This document shows positions 34,309 to 39,395 of a stretch of DNA of 39,395 nucleotides, one piece after another. The translations under genes were made by a program, and so were the position numbers. Position 1 is the stretch's first letter. Each line of letters opens with the position of its first letter. The notes under the pieces were generated by a model, which made no database searches, was not told the DNA's origin, and was given only the letters and a program-made list of their open reading frames with translations. The stretch is from Clostridia bacterium. GTDB lineage: Bacteria; Bacillota; Clostridia; Oscillospirales; Acutalibacteraceae. The stretch covers positions 1 to 39,395 of the forward strand of contig JAFYLQ010000044.1 in the NCBI GenBank assembly GCA_017550105.1, read 5' to 3'.

Positions 34309-36303
34309 ATGGCTAAAACACAAACTCCGAAAGAATACGGCAACGACAGTATTAAAAAATTAAAAGGTGCCGACAGAGTGCGTAAGCGCCCCGCCGTTAT
34401 TTTTGGTTCCGACGGTCTTGAGGGCTGTGAGCATTCCGTTTTTGAAATTATTTCAAACTCCATAGACGAAGCCCGTGAGGGTCACGGCAAGAAAATTGTT
34501 GTTACACGTTTTCTTGACAATTCCGTTGAGGTTCAGGACTTTGGTCGAGGTATCCCCGTTGACTACAATAATCGTGAAAAATGCTATAACTGGGAGTTGG
34601 TTTTCTGCGATTTGTATGCAGGCGGTAAGTACGATACCAACGACGGCGGCAGCTACGAATATTCCCTCGGTCTTAACGGTCTCGGCTTGTGCGCTACACA
34701 GTACGCTTCTGAGTATATGGAGGCAGAAATTCACACAGGCGGATATTGTTACGAATTAAAATTTAAAGCCGGTAAAATAAACGGGGAAATGAAGAAGACC
34801 CCCTACGAGAAAAAGGACACGGGCTCACGTATCAAATGGCGTCCTGATATGAAGGTCTTTACCGATATCAATATCCCTCTCGAGTTTTATCAGGATACAC
34901 TTAAAAGGCAGTCCGTTGTTAACTCAGGAATTAAATTTATACTTAAAAATCAGTTAACTGAAACTAAGTTCGAAACCTTCGAGTATATGTATGAAAACGG
35001 TATTGTTGACTACGTTAACGAGTTTGTAGGTGACGACGGCTTAACAAGTGTTCAGTTCTGGCAGGCAGACCGTAAGGGTCGCGACCGTGAGGATAAGCCC
35101 GAGTATAAATTAAAAATGAATATGGCTCTTTGCTTTTCAAATAAGAAGCAGCTTAAAGAGTATTATCACAACTCAAGCTTCCTTGAGCATGGCGGTGCAC
35201 CCGAAAAAGCGGCAAAAAGTGCTTTTGTTGCTCAGATAGATGCATATCTTAAGCAGAATAGTAAATACCTTAAAACCGATGCTAAAATCAGTTTTCAGGA
35301 CATTGAGGACTGCTTAGTGCTTGTCGTTTCGTCTTTCTCAACTCAGACCTCTTACGAAAATCAGACCAAAAAGGCTATTACAAACAAGTTTATTCAAGAG
35401 GCAATGACTGAGTTTATCAAGCATCAGCTTGAAATTTACTTTATCGAAAATAAACTTGATGCAGATAAGCTTTGCGAACAGGTTCTTATAAATATGCGTT
35501 CGCGAGTTAAAGCAGAAACCACAAGACTCAACCTTAAAAAGACTCTTGCCACATCTAATGATATGACAAGCAGAGTTGAAAAATTCGTTGATTGCCGCAG
35601 TAAGGACAAAAACGAACGTGAAATTTTCATAGTTGAGGGTGATTCGGCTCTCGGTGCCTGTAAGCAGGCAAGGGACTCTGCCTTCCAGGCAGTTATTCCC
35701 GTAAGAGGTAAAATCCTTAACTGTCTTAAATGCGACTACAACCGTATTTTCAAAAGCGATATTATAGTTGACCTTATTAAGGTGCTTGGTTGCGGTGTCG
35801 AGGTTTCTTCAAAATCTAACAAAGAGCTTTCCCTTTTCAATCTTGATAATCTTCGTTGGAACAAGGTCATTATCTGTACCGACGCCGACGTTGACGGCTT
35901 CCACATCAGAACCCTTATTCTCACTATGATTTACAGGCTTATGCCCACGCTTATTAAAGAGGGTAAGGTGTTTATTGCGGAATCACCCCTTTATGAAATT
36001 ACCTCAAAGGGTGAAACATGGTTTGCATATACCGAAAAGGAAAAGGCGGATGCTCTTGAACAGATTGGTAATGCAAAATATACCATTCAGCGTTCTAAGG
36101 GACTTGGTGAAAACGATGCGGATATGATGTGGCTCACAACCATGAATCCAAAAACTCGCCGTCTTATTAAGGTCGAGCCCGATGATATGGAAGATATTAT
36201 CGCAGAAAAGTTTGAACTGTTCTTAGGTGACAATCTTCAGGACAGAAAAGAATATATTGCAGAAAACGGTCATTTGTATATTGACCTTGCAGATATTTCG
36301 TAA
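34309..36303 (+). CDS. parE: Type IIA topoisomerase subunit B, divergent ParE-like
   Basis: 664 residues. GHKL ATPase: Glu46 and Asn50 (FEIISNSIDEA), Asp77 (VQDFGRGIPVD), the glycine loop (SLGLNGLGLCATQYAS) and a transducer QTK-type lysine (ENQTKKAITN). TOPRIM: VEGDSALG with Glu443 and the DxDxD of TDADVDGFH (Asp525, Asp527, Asp529). Sequence is clearly diverged from canonical gyrase B, for example KRPAVIFGS instead of KRPGMYIG. It pairs with the A subunit 12 bases downstream, which lacks a GyrA box, so topoisomerase IV-like decatenation is more likely than supercoiling. ATG follows AAAGGATGG. Confidence 0.85.
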   Translation: MAKTQTPKEYGNDSIKKLKGADRVRKRPAVIFGSDGLEGCEHSVFEIISNSIDEAREGHGKKIVVTRFLDNSVEVQDFGRGIPVDYNNREKCYNWELVFCDLYAGGKYDTNDGGSYEYSLGLNGLGLCATQYASEYMEAEIHTGGYCYELKFKAGKINGEMKKTPYEKKDTGSRIKWRPDMKVFTDINIPLEFYQDTLKRQSVVNSGIKFILKNQLTETKFETFEYMYENGIVDYVNEFVGDDGLTSVQFWQADRKGRDREDKPEYKLKMNMALCFSNKKQLKEYYHNSSFLEHGGAPEKAAKSAFVAQIDAYLKQNSKYLKTDAKISFQDIEDCLVLVVSSFSTQTSYENQTKKAITNKFIQEAMTEFIKHQLEIYFIENKLDADKLCEQVLINMRSRVKAETTRLNLKKTLATSNDMTSRVEKFVDCRSKDKNEREIFIVEGDSALGACKQARDSAFQAVIPVRGKILNCLKCDYNRIFKSDIIVDLIKVLGCGVEVSSKSNKELSLFNLDNLRWNKVIICTDADVDGFHIRTLILTMIYRLMPTLIKEGKVFIAESPLYEITSKGETWFAYTEKEKADALEQIGNAKYTIQRSKGLGENDADMMWLTTMNPKTRRLIKVEPDDMEDIIAEKFELFLGDNLQDRKEYIAENGHLYIDLADIS

Positions 36304-36315
36304 TAGGAGATAATT

Positions 36316-38553
36316 ATGGCAAGAAAGAAAAAAGAAAATCCTGCAATAATTAAAGAGGACGAGGTTAAGGCAAATATTATTGGTGCCGGTGAGGTTGTAA
36401 CTCAACAGATTACGGGTACACTTGAAACCAACTTTATGCCTTACGCTATGAGCGTTATTGTTTCTCGTGCAATTCCCGAAATTGACGGCTTTAAGCCCTC
36501 TCACAGAAAACTTCTTTATACTATGTATAAAATGGGGCTTATTAACGGCGGAAGAATAAAATCCGCCAATATTGTTGGTCGTACAATGCAACTTAACCCC
36601 CATGGTGATGCGGCTATTTACGAAACAATGGTTCGTCTTTCAAAGGGTAACGAGACTCTTTTACATCCTTACATCGACAGTAAGGGTAACTTTGGTAAAG
36701 CATATTCAAAAAATATGGTGTATGCCGCCGCCCGTTATACCGAGGCAAAGCTTGAGGGCATTTGCTCAGAACTTTTCGGCGACATAGATAAGGATACCGT
36801 TGACTTTGTTGATAACTACGACAGCACAATGAAGGAGCCCACGCTTCTTCCCGTGTCATTCCCGAGCGTTCTTGTTAATATGAATAGCGGTATCGCTGTT
36901 GGTATGGCAAGTAATATTTGTTCATTTAACCTCCGTGAGCTTTGTGAAACCACAATCGGGCTTGTTAAGAATCCTGATTTTGACGTTTTTGAAACACTTA
37001 AGGCTCCCGATTTTATCGGTGGTGGTCAGATTGTTTATGACAGAGCCGCTCTTGAAGAGGTTTATAAAACCGGTAGGGGCTCAATTAAAATCAGAGCCAA
37101 ATACGCTTATGATAAATCAAATAACTGCATAGATATTACCGAAATTCCCGCTACCACAACGTGTGAAGCAATTATTGAAAAATTAATCGAAAAGGTTAAG
37201 GCAGGCTCACTTAAGGAAATCAGTGATATCCGTGACGAAACAGATAAGTCCGGTCTTAAAATCACCATTGACCTTAAGCGCGGCACGGATGCAGAAAAAT
37301 TAATGAAGCGTCTTTACAAGATAACTCCTCTTGAGGATTCCTTCAGCGCTAACTTCAACATTCTTGTTGCGGGTGTGCCCAAGGTTATGGGTGTAGCCGA
37401 AATTCTTAACGAATGGATTGCCTTCCGTACCGAGTGTGTAAGAAGACGTGTTTATTTTGATTTAAGTAAAGCAAAGGATAAATTACATCTTCTTTTAGGT
37501 CTTAAAAAGATACTTCTTGATATTGATAAGGCTATTAAAATCGTCCGTGAAACTGAGGAAGAAAGCGAAGTTGTTCCCAACTTGATGATTGGCTTCGGTA
37601 TTGACGAAATTCAGGCGGAATACGTAGCAGAAATTAAATTAAGACACCTTAACAGAGAGTATATTCTTAAACGTCTTGATGATATCGACGACCTTAAAAA
37701 GAGTATTGAGGATATGGAAGATATCCTTAACAGCAAATCAAGAATCAAAAAGATTATTGTTGAGGAGCTTACCAAAATTTCTCAGAAATACGGCAAGGAT
37801 AGAAAAAGCGAAATTATCTATGACACCGATGAGGATGAAGAGGTTTTTGAAGAGGTTCCCGATTACGAGGTTAACCTGTTCTTTACCCGCGACGGTTACT
37901 TTAAGAAAATTACACCCTTGTCACTTCGTATGAGCGGTGAGCAGAAACTTAAAGAAGGGGATGAACTTGTTTCTTCAGTTAATACAAGAAACACTGCAGA
38001 AATACTCTTCTTTACAGACCAGTGTCAGGTTTATAAATCCAAGGCCGCTGAATTTGATGATACAAAGGCAAGCGCATTGGGTGATTTCGTTCCTTCAAAG
38101 CTCGGCTTTGATAAAGATGAAAAGCCTGTATATATGGCGGTTACAAGTGATTATAAGGGTTATATGCTTTTCTTCTTCGAGAATGGTAAGGTGGCAAAGG
38201 TAAGTATGAACTCTTATGCTACCAAAACCAACCGAAAGAAGCTTATTAAGGCTTATAGTGATAAATCACCCTTGGTTGCCGCACTTTATATTACAGATGA
38301 ATCCGAGATTGTTATCACTTCAACCGCAGGCAGAAATCTTCTTTTGAATACAGGTGCAATTTCTGCTAAAACAACCAAGGATACTGCAGGTGTAAACGTT
38401 CTTACTCTCAAAAAATACCACAAGCTTCAGGGTGTAAGATTTTATAAAGAAGGGGAGTTTGCTAAGCCCCACAGATATCGCACCAAAACACTTCCTGCCG
38501 CAGGTGCACTTTTGAGTGCGGACGATACGGCAGAGCAGTTGACCTTAGAATAA
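36316..38553 (+). CDS. parC: Type IIA topoisomerase subunit A, divergent ParC-like
   Basis: 745 residues. The breakage-reunion domain has the active-site tyrosine Tyr141 (AAARYTEAKL), a diverged arginine motif (DGFKPSHRKLLYTM) and NPHGDAAIYET at 94-104. Residue 99 is alanine where GyrA Ser83 or ParC Ser normally sits, and Glu103 fills the acidic position 87. The tower and coiled-coil region follows at about 340-470, and a beta-pinwheel C-terminal domain from about 500 (NLFFTRDGYFKKI). No QRRGGKG GyrA box is seen, which favours a topoisomerase IV role. It acts with the B subunit upstream in one operon, with AGGAG before the ATG. Confidence 0.88.
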   Translation: MARKKKENPAIIKEDEVKANIIGAGEVVTQQITGTLETNFMPYAMSVIVSRAIPEIDGFKPSHRKLLYTMYKMGLINGGRIKSANIVGRTMQLNPHGDAAIYETMVRLSKGNETLLHPYIDSKGNFGKAYSKNMVYAAARYTEAKLEGICSELFGDIDKDTVDFVDNYDSTMKEPTLLPVSFPSVLVNMNSGIAVGMASNICSFNLRELCETTIGLVKNPDFDVFETLKAPDFIGGGQIVYDRAALEEVYKTGRGSIKIRAKYAYDKSNNCIDITEIPATTTCEAIIEKLIEKVKAGSLKEISDIRDETDKSGLKITIDLKRGTDAEKLMKRLYKITPLEDSFSANFNILVAGVPKVMGVAEILNEWIAFRTECVRRRVYFDLSKAKDKLHLLLGLKKILLDIDKAIKIVRETEEESEVVPNLMIGFGIDEIQAEYVAEIKLRHLNREYILKRLDDIDDLKKSIEDMEDILNSKSRIKKIIVEELTKISQKYGKDRKSEIIYDTDEDEEVFEEVPDYEVNLFFTRDGYFKKITPLSLRMSGEQKLKEGDELVSSVNTRNTAEILFFTDQCQVYKSKAAEFDDTKASALGDFVPSKLGFDKDEKPVYMAVTSDYKGYMLFFFENGKVAKVSMNSYATKTNRKKLIKAYSDKSPLVAALYITDESEIVITSTAGRNLLLNTGAISAKTTKDTAGVNVLTLKKYHKLQGVRFYKEGEFAKPHRYRTKTLPAAGALLSADDTAEQLTLE

Positions 38554-38582
38554 AAAAACGCCTGTTCAGTAATGAACAGGCG
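38552..38582 (-). terminator. Terminator of the putative small RNA
   Basis: CGCCTGTTCA pairs with TGAACAGGCG (38582-38559, 10 pairs, 4-base loop). On the minus strand seven T follow (38558-38552). On the plus strand there is no T-run, so it is not a good terminator for parC. Confidence 0.75.
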
Positions 38583-38674
38583 TAACGAATAAACCGATTG
38601 TATCGGAAAGGGCCATAGGGGCTGTTTAACACGTATCTCGATACAATTGCAAACGCTTAAAGTTTTATTCGTTA
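38552..38674 (-). ncRNA. Putative small RNA of unknown class
   Basis: A compact structured unit on the minus strand between parC and secG. Outer helix: bases 38674-38664 pair with 38593-38583 (11 perfect pairs). Inner helix: 38647-38639 pair with 38605-38597 (9 perfect pairs). These enclose a 33-base C-rich loop, with a 16-base unpaired left strand and a 3-base right strand between helices. A -10 box at 38685-38680 would place the first base at about 38673, the base of the outer helix, and a T-tailed terminator directly abuts the other end. No reading frame fits. It matches no RNA family I know: not SRP, 6S, RNase P, tmRNA or a common riboswitch. The transcript would be about 120 bases. Existence likely, function unknown. 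Confidence 0.55.
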
Positions 38675-38679
38675 ATCGT

Positions 38680-38685
38680 ATTTTA
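38680..38685 (-). promoter_or_regulatory. -10 element of the putative small RNA
   Basis: TAAAAT on the minus strand, six bases before the outer helix begins. The -35 region is poor, so the promoter is only partly supported. Confidence 0.4.
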
Positions 38686-38744
38686 ACCACCAAAACAGGT
38701 TTTAATCTTTTTTTGAAAAATTTTTAAAAAAATAAAAAAAAGAC

Positions 38745-38773
38745 TTGCTTTTTTGGAAGCCTTGTGTTATTAT
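38745..38773 (+). promoter_or_regulatory. Promoter of secG
   Basis: TTGCTT (38745-38750), a 17-base spacer and TATTAT (38768-38773), about 50 bases before the start codon at 38824. Confidence 0.5.
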
Positions 38774-38823
38774 AGTCGGGCGTTGTGAATGTAACACTTC
38801 CCGAACGAAAGGAAAGTAAATAT

Positions 38824-39075
38824 ATGGAATGGTTTCATTATGTTATAGGCGGCGTACTTATCGTGTCAGCAATCATTATTATTGCTACTGTTATGCTTCA
38901 GCAGAGTCAGCAGCAGGGCCTCTCAGGTGCAATTGCCGGTGGCGCTGATACTTTCTTCGATAAGAACAAGGGCCGTACAATTGAATCAAAACTCGCTATG
39001 ATTACAAAGATCGTCGCAGGCGTTTTCTTTGTAGTAGCTCTCGGTTCAGTTATTCTCTTTGCATTTATAAAATAA
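38824..39075 (+). CDS. secG: Preprotein translocase subunit SecG
   Basis: 83 residues with two transmembrane helices (about 3-25 and 55-79) around the conserved loop of SecG: MLQQSQQQGLSGAIAGG then ADTFFDKNKGRT. SecG helps SecA drive protein export through SecYEG. The ATG at 38824 is 7 bases after AAAGGAAAG; an earlier in-frame start has no ribosome site. It is followed by a small hairpin (39074-39092) without a T-tail and then tRNA-Lys, so the two may share a transcript. Confidence 0.93.
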   Translation: MEWFHYVIGGVLIVSAIIIIATVMLQQSQQQGLSGAIAGGADTFFDKNKGRTIESKLAMITKIVAGVFFVVALGSVILFAFIK

Positions 39076-39092
39076 CCCTGTTTTTCAGGGTT
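39074..39092 (+). other. Hairpin between secG and tRNA-Lys
   Basis: AACCCTG (39074-39080) and CAGGGTT (39086-39092) with a loop of five T. There is no T-run after it (AAAATATG), so it is more likely a processing or stability element than a terminator. Confidence 0.4.
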
Positions 39093-39099
39093 AAAATAT

Positions 39100-39175
39100 G
39101 AGTTATTAGCTCAGTAGGCAGAGCACCTGCCTTTTAAGCAGGGTGTCCGGGGTTCGAATCCCCGATAACTCACCA
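39100..39175 (+). tRNA. tRNA-Lys (anticodon TTT)
   Basis: A complete cloverleaf with encoded CCA: acceptor GAGTTAT / ATAACTC, D-arm with AGCTCAGTAGGCAGAGC, anticodon stem CCTGC / GCAGG around CTTTTAA (anticodon TTT at 39133-39135) and T-arm CGGGG-TTCGAAT-CCCCG. It decodes AAA and AAG. A terminator follows immediately. Confidence 0.96.
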
Positions 39176-39210
39176 AAGAAAACCGCACTTGAGTGCGGTT
39201 TTCTTTTTTT
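39176..39210 (+). terminator. Terminator after tRNA-Lys
   Basis: A 13-bp stem (39176-39188 with 39193-39205), loop TTGA, seven T. Confidence 0.85.
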
Positions 39211-39223
39211 CCTAAAAAATAAA

Positions 39224-39238
39224 TGGGATTCGAACCCC
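39224..39238 (-). repeat. T-arm-like remnant on the minus strand
   Basis: The minus strand reads GGGGTTCGAATCCCA, a tRNA T-arm-like sequence without a cloverleaf around it, preceded on that strand by a short hairpin that resembles a variable arm. It is probably a decayed tRNA-like or tRNA-derived repeat. Confidence 0.4.
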
Positions 39239-39240
39239 TC

Positions 39241-39296
39241 TCGCCGAAGGCGAACATAATCGGGTGTTGCGTAGCAACGATGGGCAGAGCCCATCG
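39241..39296. repeat. Chain of three short triloop hairpins
   Basis: Three adjacent stems each closed by 3 bases: TCGCC-GAA-GGCGA (39241-39253), GTTGC-GTA-GCAAC (39266-39278) and CGATGGGC-AGA-GCCCATCG (39278-39296). The shared triloop design suggests a dispersed intergenic repeat. No coding sense. Confidence 0.5.
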
Positions 39297-39317
39297 AATC
39301 CCCGATAACTCACCAAA
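39294..39317 (+). repeat. Duplicated 3' end of tRNA-Lys
   Basis: These 24 bases repeat 39154-39177 exactly: the T-loop end, T-stem, acceptor strand, CCA and two further bases. No 5' half exists, so it is not a tRNA. It could be a remnant of a second tandem tRNA-Lys or an attachment-site duplication. Confidence 0.7.
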
Positions 39318-39354
39318 ACAAAAGTCGCAAGCGTAAGTTTGCGACTTTTGTTTT
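39315..39354 (+). terminator. Second terminator-like hairpin after the duplicated tRNA end
   Basis: A 16-bp stem (39315-39330 with 39339-39354), 8-base loop, ending in TTTTGTATT. Its sequence differs from the first terminator at 39176, so the duplication includes only the tRNA end, not its terminator. Confidence 0.65.
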
Positions 39355-39359
39355 GTATT

Positions 39360-39395
39360 ATTCATTATTCAATATTCTTCATTCATCATTCATCA
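39360..39395 (+). repeat. Heptamer tandem repeat running off the window
   Basis: Five units of 7 bases in exact phase from 39360 (ATTCATT, ATTCAAT, ATTCTTC, ATTCATC, ATTCATC) and the start of a sixth at the window edge. Consensus ATTCATC. Length beyond the window is unknown. Confidence 0.6.

Noticed and set aside
38559-38582. Hairpin after parC as a plus-strand terminator
   Set aside because: No T-run follows on the plus strand; the T-run is on the minus strand, so it was assigned to the small RNA.
38552-38674. 6S, SRP or tmRNA for the putative small RNA
   Set aside because: Too short for 6S or tmRNA, the bubble layout does not fit, and the SRP loop signature (GGAAGG...GCAGC type) is absent.
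39241-39296. CRISPR array
   Set aside because: The stems differ from one another and there are no regular repeats and spacers.
39106-39365. Minus-strand reading frames across the tRNA region
   Set aside because: They read through the antisense of tRNA-Lys and the duplicated tRNA end, giving stock translated-tRNA peptides such as GIRTPDTLLKRQVL; not genes.

Overview
The window looks like a chromosomal stretch of a low-to-moderate GC Gram-positive Clostridia bacterium, most likely an uncultured gut or rumen member of the Oscillospirales/Ruminococcaceae type. The support is indirect: spmA/spmB (a spore-forming lineage), a type I dockerin protein, BspA-like leucine-rich repeat proteins, several zinc-ribbon membrane proteins, DUF951 and DUF1858 proteins, cytoplasmic glycosidases, strong AAGGAGG-type ribosome sites, and TTG/GTG starts in overlapping genes. 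No phage, insertion sequence or CRISPR array is visible. Taxonomy is an inference from gene content, since no rRNA is present.

Layout: (1) 1-5999: a truncated MFS transporter, then an MFS / LRR / zinc-ribbon membrane protein operon, then an anchored extracytoplasmic protein. (2) 6004-8701, minus: an endoglycoceramidase-like GH5 without a signal peptide behind a metallophosphoesterase. (3) 8884-12779: DUF1858, trmK, YgjV-family, nif3 and rqcH, a tRNA-modification and ribosome-rescue cluster. (4) 12823-17126, minus: GH36 alpha-galactosidase with an aldo/keto reductase, then an S1-domain RNA-binding protein. (5) 17223-22720: DUF951, prfA, ywlC, coaE, lytic transglycosylase, M18 aminopeptidase and a dockerin protein, tightly packed. 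(6) 22908-25975: an ECF-like sigma factor, a small membrane protein, a PlsC-like acyltransferase and an acyl-CoA/AMP ligase, all overlapping. (7) 26177-30967: zinc-ribbon membrane protein, GH13 oligo-1,6-glucosidase, LRR protein, MazF/PemK toxin without an antitoxin, second zinc-ribbon membrane protein. (8) 31199-34180: metK-radC converging on spmB-spmA. (9) 34309-38553: a divergent type IIA topoisomerase pair (parE/parC-like). (10) 38552-39395: a probable unannotated minus-strand small RNA, secG, tRNA-Lys, and a repeat-rich tail with a duplicated tRNA 3' end, a chain of triloop hairpins and a heptamer tandem array running off the window.

Functionally this is mostly housekeeping (translation termination, tRNA modification, CoA and SAM synthesis, secretion, topology). 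Mixed in are a cytoplasmic oligosaccharide-use layer (GH5, GH36, GH13 with MFS transporters) and a surface/envelope layer (LRR proteins, dockerin protein, transglycosylase, sigma-lipid operon). The least explained items are the putative small RNA at 38552-38674, the repeat-rich tRNA tail, the sigma/acyltransferase/ligase operon, the intracellular GH5 plus phosphoesterase pair, and a ParC-like subunit with alanine at the quinolone-anchoring serine.
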